From Ohtaekwangia sp036786105 (GTDB taxonomy: Bacteria > Bacteroidota > Bacteroidia > Cytophagales > Cyclobacteriaceae): a stretch of 64,000 nucleotides of DNA. The notes under the pieces were generated by a model. The model made no database searches and was not told where the DNA came from. It saw only the letters and a program-made list of their open reading frames with translations. The stretch's first letter is position 1. Each line of letters starts with the position of its first letter. The stretch is from the NCBI RefSeq assembly GCF_036786105.1, contig NZ_DAIQRQ010000017.1, positions 19,469 to 83,468 on the forward strand. Reading direction: 5' to 3'. This document shows positions 1-7,511 of this stretch, piece by piece. A program made the position numbers and the translations under genes.

Positions 1-114
1 ATTGGTTATTTAGTCCAGTGTTTCAAACCGAGCGTAGGATATTCCCCTAAATTGAAGATTTATCGCCAATAATTCATCCTGAACGGTTTTGCATTTCATT
101 GCTTACCTTTAATT

Positions 115-1385
115 ATGAATTTGCCTGTCTTGAAGTCTATAGAAGAAATACCTCGCGTCTGGAAAAAGGCTTACCTGCTGCTCTGCCTTTGGTTTGCCGC
201 TAATTACGGCGTGGGTACTTTTATAGAGTGGAAGCTCGAAAACCCNNNNNNNNNNNNNNNNNNNNNNNNNNNNNNNNNNNNNNNNNNNNNNNNNNNNNNN
301 NNNNNNNNNNNNNNNNNNNNNNNNNNNNNNNNNNNNNNNNNNNNNGGTTTGCCGCTAATTACGGCGTGGGTACTTTTATAGAGTGGAAGCTCGAAAACCC
401 CAATACCTATATCTTCTGGAATACACTCTACCTTTTTGAAGTATTGTGTATCCTCATCATTGGCATTTTCTTCTATGCCAACTGGTTGTTCCGTTTCAGA
501 ATATATTTCCAGGTTGCCGGCCATGCGGTGGGTGCTATGATGCACTTCCTCATTATGGGTACTTTGTCGTATTACCTGGAAGACTACGTGGAGGGTTATG
601 CCGGTTGGGATTTCTGGAAAGCTCACATTATAGGATTGTTGAAATGGGAAGGGCTTCACTTTCACGACCAGTATATTATCACCGTTGGGGTATATTATGT
701 GATCGGCTACTTCCAGGGCTTGCAGAAACAGGAGCAGGAAAAGAGCGAGTTGGCGTTGAAGAACCGCGAGATGCAGATATCGTTGTTGAAGTCGCAGATA
801 AACCCGCACTTTCTTTTCAATACATTAAATTCCATTAACACGCTGATTGGCTCCAGCAAGGAGCAGGCGCGAAAAGTAATTACGCAGCTCTCGGATATTT
901 TTCGTTATGCGCTCGATTCGCATGGCGACCAGATGGTAAAGCTTATTCAGGAACTTGATTTTATTGACAACTATATACGCATTCAACAAGTACGTTTTGG
1001 CGATCGGTTGAAATTTGTGAAGCAGGTAGATTTCTCTTGCCTGAATGTTGAAATTCCCCCGATGATTCTTCAACCCCTTGTTGAGAACTCTGTGAAGTAT
1101 GGTATAGCACCGAAAGAAGATGGCGGTACAATCATTCTTACCGTGAAGCGTTTCAATAACATGATCTTTTTTGAAGTGAAAGATGATGGATTGGGCTCCA
1201 AAGCAAAAAAGGTAATGGATGGCAGCTCCAGTGGTGTAGGGATGAAGAATACAGATCAACGTCTCAAGAGTATATTTGGCCCTGGCTCAGGCCTGCGCAT
1301 TCACTCCAATGAATGGGGATATTCCGTGAGCTTCTTTATACCATACGAGGAAGTGGTCGAAGAAATGAAAAGTAAAGCAGTGTAA
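115..1385 (+). CDS. LytS/YehU-type sensor histidine kinase (interrupted by assembly gap)
   Basis: Membrane sensor kinase that would phosphorylate the LytTR regulator starting 21 bp downstream. Four hydrophobic segments fill the first ~150 residues, followed by a short coiled linker and a His_kinase (PF06580) domain with the H-box QINPHFLFNTLNS; the phosphorylated histidine is about residue 180 of the repaired protein. An N-box (NSVKYG), DDGLGS and GVGMKN mark the HATPase domain. The gene is split by exactly 100 N at 246-345. The 55 bases before and after the gap are identical, and removing 155 bases rejoins the frame precisely into a 371-residue protein starting at ATG 115. No cytoplasmic sensor domain is visible, as usual for this class. 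The ligand cannot be deduced. Confidence 0.9.
246..345. other. Assembly gap (100 N) flanked by a 55-bp duplicated contig end
   Basis: Exactly 100 N lie here. Positions 191-245 and 346-400 are identical 55-bp sequences, so the two contigs overlap and the gap has no real length. This looks like a scaffolder placing a default gap between contigs that share a k-mer-sized end; it is not biology. Confidence 0.95.
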
Positions 1386-1406
1386 CTTATTAAAACTTAA
1401 TTATAC

Positions 1407-2150
1407 ATGAACATAACCTGTGTTATTGTCGATGATGAAAAGTTAGCACGCGACCTCCTGCAAGAGTATTTGCAACAGATGCCAAATATTCAGGTAATTG
1501 GCGAATGCTCCAAAGGAAAAGACGCGGTAGAGTTAATAGATAAGGAAAAACCTGATCTCGTTTTTCTCGATGTACAAATGCCCGGCATGACCGGCTTTGA
1601 TGTGCTCGATGAAATTACGCACGATCCGTATGTGATATTCTGTACTGCCTACGACCAGTATGCACTGAAGGCTTTCGAGAAGAATGCTGTTGACTATATA
1701 TTGAAACCGCTCGATCAGGAGCGTTTTAAACTGGCGGTTGAACGCGCTATCGCCCGCATGAAGATGGAGCAAAACAATGTTGGCGAACTGCTGCGCAACC
1801 TGAAAACTGAAAACAAAACTTCGTACGACTCGCACATCTTTGTGCAGAAGTCTGAGAAGCTGCTGAACCTGCCGGTAGATGAGATTGTATACCTGGAAGC
1901 TTCCGGTGATTATACCATTCTCACTACCAAGAACGATCAGTTTGTAAGCTCATCGGGTATTGGTAAGCTGGAAGAAATTCTCAATCCGGAGATCTTTATT
2001 CGTGTGCACAGAAGTACCATTATCAACATCAACAGTTTGAAGGAAATTGAAAAACACTTCAACGGTGGTATGGTGGTAAAGATGCAAAACGGTAAGAGCT
2101 TCCCTGTGAGCAGAACCTACGCAAAACTTATCCGTAAAAAAGTGGTATAA
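1407..2150 (+). CDS. LytTR-family response regulator
   Basis: Response regulator partner of the upstream kinase. Receiver domain at residues 4-120 with acidic pocket D9/D10, phosphoacceptor D55 in LVFLDVQMPG, the switch threonine in FCTAYD and the conserved lysine in ILKPLD. LytTR DNA-binding domain at about 145-247 with the typical FIRVHRSTIININ segment. Length (247) is normal for the family. It is almost certainly cotranscribed with the kinase (21-bp gap). LytTR proteins bind paired ~9-bp direct repeats; no clear site was found in the 114 bp upstream of the kinase that are visible. Confidence 0.93.
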   Translation: MNITCVIVDDEKLARDLLQEYLQQMPNIQVIGECSKGKDAVELIDKEKPDLVFLDVQMPGMTGFDVLDEITHDPYVIFCTAYDQYALKAFEKNAVDYILKPLDQERFKLAVERAIARMKMEQNNVGELLRNLKTENKTSYDSHIFVQKSEKLLNLPVDEIVYLEASGDYTILTTKNDQFVSSSGIGKLEEILNPEIFIRVHRSTIININSLKEIEKHFNGGMVVKMQNGKSFPVSRTYAKLIRKKVV

Positions 2151-2157
2151 AAATAGC

Positions 2158-2230
2158 TCCCACAGATTTCACAGACTTGCACAGAAATCTTTTTGGCATT
2201 ATTCTGTGTACTTCTGTGAGTTCTGTGGGA
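2158..2230. repeat. Dispersed imperfect inverted repeat (CACAGATTTCACAGA type)
   Basis: The 86-bp gap between two convergent genes is almost filled by an imperfect inverted repeat. The left arm is 2158-2189 (starts TCCCACAGATTTCACAGA) and the right arm 2199-2230 (ends TTCTGTGGGA), each built of short units resembling CTGTG(A)N(A)TTT. Related sequence recurs at 59831-59998. From memory such elements are scattered in many Bacteroidota genomes; here it could also act as a bidirectional 3'-end hairpin. Confidence 0.65.
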
Positions 2231-2236
2231 AATTTT

Positions 2237-2887
2237 TTACGGTAAATTTATCTTCTCTGTGTCGGTATACTCTATCGTAACTTCCTTCCCGTGCAGTTTC
2301 ATGATCTCTTTAATTTTAGCCTCAAAAGATTGCTGCGCCTGTTTTACAAATTCTGCCTGTTCGGCATAGCGCCTGGCATCGGTGATGAACGCATTCATCG
2401 CGTTAGATCGATCTTCCGGGTTCACCCAATTCCAAAGACCGTTTTCATCTTTGGATTTTACATCTCCCAGCGATTCGATCGATAACAGCTGTGGGTGAGG
2501 CAATGTAACAATTGCTTTATCGTCATTGATGCGAATAGAAAATTTCTGATTCAAATCAAATCCTGCCTTGGCCTCAAACGTTCCGGTGACGGTAATTTTC
2601 TTTGTGCTCTTCAACCACGTACTGTTCCATATATACTGATGTTGAAATTTTTGTGATATAGTAGCAAGTTCCAGTATAGGCGTTTGCTGTTGGAGCACAA
2701 CTGTGTTGTTAACGGTTACTTCGGGAGTAAACTGAAAAGCTTCTTTGAAGTCTCGTCCTATCTGTTTGGCACCTTCATACGATCGTTGTGCTACTTTCGT
2801 AGGTATATACACGATTAGTACATAGGCAGTAATGCTTAGCGTAATGAGCAGAACAATGATGAGAATAATCTTTCGGTTGGAGAACAT
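2237..2887 (-). CDS. DUF4230 family membrane-anchored protein
   Basis: 216-residue protein with one N-terminal transmembrane segment (residues 8-29) and the rest outside the cytoplasm. The body matches the DUF4230 pattern: an early VTVNNTVVLQQ segment, a central beta-rich part with KAIVTLPHPQLLSIE, and a C-terminal helix ending in EVTIEYTD. The molecular function of DUF4230 is not established. It sits 23 bp downstream of the hexapeptide-repeat gene on the same strand and probably shares its transcript. The family call is from sequence reading and fairly secure; no enzymatic residues stand out. Confidence 0.75.
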   Translation of the reverse strand: MFSNRKIILIIVLLITLSITAYVLIVYIPTKVAQRSYEGAKQIGRDFKEAFQFTPEVTVNNTVVLQQQTPILELATISQKFQHQYIWNSTWLKSTKKITVTGTFEAKAGFDLNQKFSIRINDDKAIVTLPHPQLLSIESLGDVKSKDENGLWNWVNPEDRSNAMNAFITDARRYAEQAEFVKQAQQSFEAKIKEIMKLHGKEVTIEYTDTEKINLP

Positions 2888-2910
2888 AGCAGTATAAGCA
2901 ATATAGTACG

Positions 2911-3516
2911 TCAGTGAATTTGTTCAATAAGTTCAAGGCGTTTCACAATCGAATCGGGTAAAAGAATCGTTCCCGGTGAAAGCACTGCGTTAGCACCAAT
3001 TTTTGCTCTATCGCCCACCAGTGCGCCAAACTTGGTGGAGGTTGTTATATACTCCTTATTGTTGATAAGCACTTTAATGGTTTTGTCAGAGCGTTCATTG
3101 TAGTGATTGGCAATAATAGAGCCGGCTTCCATATTTACCTGCGAACCTACAATAGAATCGCCGGCAAAATTGAAATGCGCGAGTGCCGCCAGCGGCATGA
3201 TAAAGCTTGATTTTACTTCACAACCCGGACCAATGCTGGCACCTTCTCCGAGAAATACACCACCCCGCAAATATGCGTGCGCTCCTATAAAACATCCGGC
3301 CGAAATAATAATCGGACTTTTGAGTACGACATGCTCTTCGATGCGTGCATTTTTATGAATAGCGATGTTGTTTTGGATGCTATATTCGGATGAAAGTGTT
3401 TTGATTTTCTCCTCCACCAGCACCGATGCAGACGCTGTGATTTGCCACGGTAGTAATTCTTTTAATCCGGGAAAAAGCTGATTGAATGAGGAAATATAGA
3501 GTTGGATGTCAATCAT
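2911..3516 (-). CDS. Left-handed beta-helix (hexapeptide repeat) protein, GlmU C-terminal-like
   Basis: 201 residues dominated by imperfect hexapeptide repeats (ILV-G-x4), for example PIIISAGCFIGAHAYLRGGV and ASIGPGCEVKSSFIMPLA, typical of the acyl/acetyltransferase left-handed beta-helix fold. It resembles the acetyltransferase half of GlmU-type proteins but lacks the N-terminal nucleotidyltransferase domain that GlmU carries. The likely role is transfer of an acyl group to a sugar nucleotide, but the substrate is not visible. The start ATG is at 3516, 3 bp after the stop of the upstream VOC gene, so the two are probably cotranscribed. Confidence 0.7.
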   Translation of the reverse strand: MIDIQLYISSFNQLFPGLKELLPWQITASASVLVEEKIKTLSSEYSIQNNIAIHKNARIEEHVVLKSPIIISAGCFIGAHAYLRGGVFLGEGASIGPGCEVKSSFIMPLAALAHFNFAGDSIVGSQVNMEAGSIIANHYNERSDKTIKVLINNKEYITTSTKFGALVGDRAKIGANAVLSPGTILLPDSIVKRLELIEQIH

Positions 3517-3519
3517 AAT

Positions 3520-3909
3520 TTATAGTTCATATAATTCGAGTGGCAGATTATCAGGGTCGGCAAAGAACGTAAATCGCTTGCCGGTATATTCATCAATGCG
3601 AATGGGTTCTGTTGTTACATTTTTATTAGATAATGCTTTTACTGCTTCTTCTATGTTATCAACTTCAAACGCAAGATGACGTAAGCCGCTTGCTTCCGGG
3701 CGCGATACACGTGGAGGAGGATCAGGAAATGAGAATAATTCGATCATATAGCGATCGCCTAACGCAAGGTCGAGCTTGTACGATCTGCGTTCGGCCCGGT
3801 AATATTCACCCAGTACACGAAAGCCTAGTACTTCGGTATAGAATTTTTTTGATACCTCATAGTTCGAGCAGATGATGGCGATATGATGAATATTTTTGAT
3901 TTGCAACAT
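3520..3909 (-). CDS. VOC family (glyoxalase/bleomycin-resistance fold) protein
   Basis: About 129 residues from ATG 3909; an in-frame ATG at 3918 is the alternative start. It has the paired beta-alpha-beta-beta-beta modules of the vicinal oxygen chelate superfamily: NIHHIAIICSNYEVSKKFY at the start with a metal-ligand histidine, an EL near MIELFSF, GLRHLAFEVDNIEEAV with the third ligand region, and a C-terminal glutamate in PLELYEL. The form is close to the GloA2/YaeR group of small VOC proteins. The substrate is unknown; a lyase or isomerase acting on small carbonyl compounds is plausible. First gene of a likely operon with the hexapeptide-repeat and DUF4230 genes. Confidence 0.8.
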   Translation of the reverse strand: MLQIKNIHHIAIICSNYEVSKKFYTEVLGFRVLGEYYRAERRSYKLDLALGDRYMIELFSFPDPPPRVSRPEASGLRHLAFEVDNIEEAVKALSNKNVTTEPIRIDEYTGKRFTFFADPDNLPLELYEL

Positions 3910-3951
3910 GGTATACATAATCAACTTAAATTTCTGTAAAATTCCCGCATC

Positions 3952-4196
3952 ATGGTTATCCTCTGGATTATTCTTGGAATAATTTTACTGCTGGCCGGCC
4001 TAGCTGACTGTAATCTTCTGTTTCTGTCAGGTCCACCGTTGTGCTTCATAGCACTGCTGTTGTCAATTAAAAACGGTGCCTTTGGTGCACCACACGGTTC
4101 CTGGTTATAGAAGGCTGGCTTTTTATTCGGAACGCTCCTAAAGGTGGTATGTTTGTTATGAGCTGGTACTTTATTGGCAGCCTGATGAAGTCGTAA
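3952..4196 (+). pseudogene. Decayed DUF456 membrane protein gene
   Basis: Reading + frame from ATG 3952 gives MVILWIILGIILLLAGLA, then a degraded version of the DUF456 glycine/proline motif (LSGPPLCFIALLLS), and an in-frame TAG at 4108. In the same frame after the stop, GFLFGTLLKVVCLL matches the conserved DUF456 C-terminal helix, and a shift of frame near 4155 recovers MSWYFIGSLMKS before TAA 4194. About 85 central residues of the usual ~160 are missing. It lies between divergent genes, and the minus-strand reading frame over it looks meaningless. Assigned from memory of the DUF456 pattern. Confidence 0.65.
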
Positions 4197-4229
4197 GTAA
4201 AATTGTATATATCTTGTGCCTATAAATAT

Positions 4230-4688
4230 ATGGTAACACCTTTTAATCTTCCCATCCAGATACGTTGGTCTGATATAGATCAGAACCGCCACCTTCGCCA
4301 TTCTGCCTATTATGACTATGGTGCTATGGCGCGTATGATCTTTTTATCGGAGCATGGCATTACGACACAAAAGCTTGATGAATTAAAGATCGGTCCCATC
4401 CTCTTTCGCGAAGAAGCCCTCTTTAAACGCGAAATTACCCTGGATGACAAGATTACACTTGATGTAGAGTTAACGCGCGCGGCAAAAGATTTTTCACGCT
4501 GGAGCCTGCGTCATAATTTCTTTAAACAAGATGGTACGCTGGCTGCCAATGTAACAGTAGATGGTGCGTGGATTGATCTTGAAAGAAGAAAGCTTGCTAT
4601 ACCGAACGAATTTATTCAGGGTATATTTAGCGAATTTCCGCGCGCAGCAGCGTTCGAGTGGATCATTCGCGAGGAGAAGAAAGCCTAA
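4230..4688 (+). CDS. Acyl-CoA thioesterase, 4HBT/hotdog fold
   Basis: About 152 residues from ATG 4230 (an upstream start at 4203 would add nine unlikely residues). The N-terminal IRWSDIDQNRHLRHSAYYDY is the FcbC/4HBT signature with the catalytic aspartate, followed by the long central helix and beta strands with ITLDVELTRAAKDFSRWSL. Such proteins hydrolyse acyl-CoA thioesters in the cytoplasm; the substrate is not evident. It converges on purN, whose stop codon overlaps its own 3' end by 4 bp. Confidence 0.8.
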   Translation: MVTPFNLPIQIRWSDIDQNRHLRHSAYYDYGAMARMIFLSEHGITTQKLDELKIGPILFREEALFKREITLDDKITLDVELTRAAKDFSRWSLRHNFFKQDGTLAANVTVDGAWIDLERRKLAIPNEFIQGIFSEFPRAAAFEWIIREEKKA

Positions 4689-5266
4689 AGTATATTCTGT
4701 ATCCACTGCTCGATTACACGCGGGTAATGTGTATACTCCAGCGCATGTACTTTCTCTGCAATCTGTTCCGGAGTGTCACCGGTATGTACCGGGCATGACG
4801 CCTGGAAGATAATTTTTCCTTCATCGTAATTGTCATCAACCGCATGGATGGTTATACCTGTTTCGGTATCTCCGGCATGTTTCACGGCGTTGTGGACGTT
4901 CATGCCATACATACCTTTGCCGCCATGCTTCGGTAAAAGAGCCGGATGTATATTGATGATCTTATGAGGAAATGCCCGGGTGAGGTAGGTGGGAATAAGC
5001 CAGAGAAAACCCGCAAGCACGATGTGTGTTACATTCTTTTCCTGCAACCAATCGAGTATCACGGTTTGCTCACGAAATTGCTGGCGATCGAACACGCGTG
5101 TTTCTATACCTGCGTTCCTGGCGCGTTGCAATGCATAAGCCTGTGCATGGTTACTGAGCAATAGCACAACATCGATGGAAGCGTGATCTTTAAAATGCTG
5201 AAAGATCTTCTCTGCATTGGTGCCACTTCCGGAAGCGAATACCGCCAGGTGATATTTTTTAGACAT
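4685..5266 (-). CDS. purN: Phosphoribosylglycinamide formyltransferase (GART)
   Basis: Transfers the formyl group of 10-formyltetrahydrofolate to GAR, the third step of purine synthesis, in the cytoplasm. The 193-residue length is normal. It shows the phosphate loop ASGSGTNAE near the N-terminus, the catalytic Asn-His in IINIHPALLPKHGGKGMYG and the catalytic aspartate in HAVDDNYDEG. Monocistronic by context: a perfect -7 promoter element lies just upstream, and the gene converges with the thioesterase. Confidence 0.95.
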   Translation of the reverse strand: MSKKYHLAVFASGSGTNAEKIFQHFKDHASIDVVLLLSNHAQAYALQRARNAGIETRVFDRQQFREQTVILDWLQEKNVTHIVLAGFLWLIPTYLTRAFPHKIINIHPALLPKHGGKGMYGMNVHNAVKHAGDTETGITIHAVDDNYDEGKIIFQASCPVHTGDTPEQIAEKVHALEYTHYPRVIEQWIQNIL

Positions 5267-5273
5267 AAGCCCG

Positions 5274-5281
5274 CAAAGATA
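5274..5281 (-). promoter_or_regulatory. Candidate -7 element TATCTTTG of purN
   Basis: On the minus strand this reads TATCTTTG, a perfect match to the Bacteroidota TAnnTTTG element. Its final G is only 7 bp before the purN ATG, so the expected start of transcription would leave a leader of just a few nucleotides. No clear -33 TTG at the usual distance was noted. Confidence 0.5.
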
Positions 5282-5372
5282 AGGCGACAGGTTTATTCAT
5301 GAGTATAAAATTTATTATATACTTGAATCGCATTCAGAATAAGAAATTAACTTTAGCTGATTAACCGGTATA

Positions 5373-5795
5373 ATGACTATGGAAACGTTTGGTGAAAAAG
5401 TAAAACGCACTACAAAGAAAGTAACGCGCATCATACTGCTGGTGGTGGTGCTGGGAGGTTTGATAACCTTTTCGGTTTTATACTGGGCAACGTATGAGGA
5501 CGGTGTAATAGCCGGCACTATTCTGCGCATCAGCGAGAAGGGCGTTATATTCAAAACCTATGAGGGCAAGATTAACCTGGAAACGTTTGGCGCTTTGAAG
5601 GGAGCAAGCCCTATAGCAGAGTCGTTCGATTTTTCGGTAGAGAAAGACGAACAGGCGCTGATCAAGGAACTGCAGTCTGTGTCTCTCAGTGGCGAACGCG
5701 TTAACCTGTATTTTATAAAGCGCTATGCACGTTTCCCGTGGCGAGGCGACACCAAGTATTTTGCTACGCGGGTAGAGCGACTGGGTAATAAATAA
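5373..5795 (+). CDS. Membrane-anchored protein of unknown function
   Basis: 140 residues: a basic N-terminus, one transmembrane segment at about residues 18-39, then a compact soluble domain with GVIAGTILRISEKGVIFKT and a C-terminal VNLYFIKRYARFPWRGDT. The pattern is a small conserved Bacteroidota family that I recall being mislabelled 6-phosphogluconate dehydrogenase; nothing in the sequence resembles that enzyme. An alternative ATG lies at 5379. A near-consensus -7 element (TAACTTTA) lies about 20 bp upstream. Role unknown. Confidence 0.7.
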   Translation: MTMETFGEKVKRTTKKVTRIILLVVVLGGLITFSVLYWATYEDGVIAGTILRISEKGVIFKTYEGKINLETFGALKGASPIAESFDFSVEKDEQALIKELQSVSLSGERVNLYFIKRYARFPWRGDTKYFATRVERLGNK

Positions 5796-5802
5796 AGGTG
5801 GT

Positions 5803-6171
5803 CTAGCGGTGCTCCATCTGCTGGATAAGCTCAGCCTTCTCTTCCATCAACCGGATGATTTTGCGCAGGTAATCGATCTCTTTGCGCGATAGTTCAAGCT
5901 GTCGCTGGTATTCGCTTTCCTGCTCAATGGGCAAGTTGCCGGCGGATATTTGCTCAGCACTTGTTTGAGGTTGATGAGTGTAGTATTGGAAAAAATTGTG
6001 ATCGAGCACCTGCGATATTCTTAGCAGCAGTCCGGTATCAAGATGCCGCTTCCGGAAGATCCGATAAACATTCTGGCGAACGGTGCCGAGGGAATCAGCA
6101 AATTCGGTGAGCTTCATCTGGCGAAGGTCAAAGACCTCTTTGATTTTTGGGCCAATTTCAACGAGTGCCAT
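5803..6171 (-). CDS. Small HTH (XRE-like) protein with C-terminal coiled coil
   Basis: About 122 residues from ATG 6171; the open frame extends upstream to 6258 but those codons look non-coding. Residues 1-60 form a lambda-repressor-like helix-turn-helix (LTEFADSLGTVRQNVYRIF, then a second helical pair LLLRISQVLDHNFF). Residues 80-122 are a charged heptad coiled coil probably used for dimerisation. The HTH part is related to two other genes in this window (24923-25264 and the partial gene at 63741-64000). It is divergent from the 6311 gene. Targets unknown. Confidence 0.72.
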   Translation of the reverse strand: MALVEIGPKIKEVFDLRQMKLTEFADSLGTVRQNVYRIFRKRHLDTGLLLRISQVLDHNFFQYYTHQPQTSAEQISAGNLPIEQESEYQRQLELSRKEIDYLRKIIRLMEEKAELIQQMEHR

Positions 6172-6310
6172 GATCGTCTTTGTCTTTTTTTGAGATACTA
6201 AAGATACGTAAATTATAAGGTTACAGATGCCAGCTCGCTGGTTTACAGGTGTAACCAATAATTTTACAGAGTCGTAAATTGTCGCTAAACTTGTGTAACC
6301 AAAGCAAAAT

Positions 6311-6772
6311 ATGAGCTTTGCAGAATTTGCTCCGATCCTCAGTAGTTCTGAAAATATGGTAAAAGCCTTTTACCAAGACGAGTATGCTACCATTGAATTG
6401 GATGATTCCATTCCATGCATCCGCCTTACGTTAAATGGTGTTCCGCGTTACAGCGAGCACTATAATTTTATTCAGAAGAAGCGCCTGGAGCTCATGCAGC
6501 AGGAAATAAGAAACTACCCCAAGCTTCACATGCTCACTGATAGTCGTACAGCAGGCCCGGTATTGGATGAAGATGTATTGCATTTTAAAACGGAGATAAT
6601 GCCCGCCATGGAACAAGCTGGCATTCGCTTCCTCGCCATTGTAATGCCCAGCAGTAAATTTACACAACTTACCATCCGCGACATGACGGCCCAGCCGAGG
6701 GTAATGACGATTCAATACTTTGAGTCGATGCGCGAAGCGAGACACTGGCTTCGCAAGATGACGGCTCTTTGA
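6311..6772 (+). CDS. Protein of unknown function (possible STAS/SpoIIAA-like fold)
   Basis: 153 residues, soluble, no signal peptide. A central segment (YPKLHMLTDSRTAGPVLDED) followed by a helix and the hydrophobic strand IRFLAIVMPSSKF suggests a small alpha/beta fold like SpoIIAA/STAS domains seen in Bacteroidota, but this is a weak structural guess. An internal ATG at 6356 could be the true start. It is divergent from the HTH gene at 5803-6171, with about 140 bp shared upstream DNA, so that HTH protein is a possible regulator. Confidence 0.6.
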   Translation: MSFAEFAPILSSSENMVKAFYQDEYATIELDDSIPCIRLTLNGVPRYSEHYNFIQKKRLELMQQEIRNYPKLHMLTDSRTAGPVLDEDVLHFKTEIMPAMEQAGIRFLAIVMPSSKFTQLTIRDMTAQPRVMTIQYFESMREARHWLRKMTAL

Positions 6773-6803
6773 TTCTGAAGCAGAAAGTTAAAAAGCCTGG
6801 TAA

Positions 6804-7292
6804 TTATTTTTCGCTTGGATTCTTTTTACCCGCGAGCAGCTTTTCGATAATGGCTGTAAGACGTTTATTCCGTGTTTCTTCTTTTTTTGCATCGCGTATC
6901 CAGTTTGCATATTCCTTTCGGTTGGTATAGCTCAGCGACTCGAAGATTTTTTTCGCAGCGGCGTTTTTGGAAAGTGCTTTTTTGAGTTCGTCAGGAACGT
7001 CTACCACGCGTTCTTCAGTATCGAGATCTATTTCCACCGTTACTATGTCGCCAACCTTTTTACCGATGCTGGCACGAATGTCTTTACGCACCAATATAAC
7101 ATGGCAGCCAGTACCCATGTTGGCCAGTACTCCTCGATACGGGTGTCCATCAAACGTAGCCTTTACTTTTACCTGCCCCTTGGTTCCATATACTTTCTCA
7201 ACATCAAACGGTATAGAGACGAATGCAGCGTCCATCGAAGTATCCGGGTTTTCCAGCACTGCTTTAAACACTTGTTTAAATGATTTAGCCAT
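6804..7292 (-). CDS. DUF1905 / YdeI-OmpD-associated protein
   Basis: 162 residues with two known parts. Residues 1-95 form a DUF1905 beta barrel (GQVKVKATFDGHPYRGVLAN and the acidic VEIDLDTEE). Residues 100-150 are the YdeI/OmpD-associated helical tail (VPDELKKAL ... FESLSYTNRKEYANWI) with the trailing basic AKKEETRNKRL. The biochemical role of the pair is not settled; the tail family has been tied to bacteriocin resistance. Single gene facing away from the PAS kinase. Confidence 0.85.
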   Translation of the reverse strand: MAKSFKQVFKAVLENPDTSMDAAFVSIPFDVEKVYGTKGQVKVKATFDGHPYRGVLANMGTGCHVILVRKDIRASIGKKVGDIVTVEIDLDTEERVVDVPDELKKALSKNAAAKKIFESLSYTNRKEYANWIRDAKKEETRNKRLTAIIEKLLAGKKNPSEK

Positions 7293-7511
7293 CGCTAAAA
7301 ATATCTAAAATATTTTTGGATGCGATCACCCTCAGAAAAAACTTGATTCCGAAGAAAATGCTTCGTTTTTGCGGTATGAGTGGTATAAAAAACCGATAAA
7401 CTGAAACAGGCCGTTGTTTTGTTAGGTGCATGGCGCTATCTTGCATGGCTCGAACCCAAACCCCTTGAAAGACCCTGTCAATTCTACATCAACGTGTTTG
7501 CCAGTATAACT

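Noticed and set aside
3921..4301. Minus-strand 126-codon open frame
   Set aside because: It overlaps the thioesterase start and the DUF456 remnant, and its composition looks random. The plus-strand pseudogene explains the region better.
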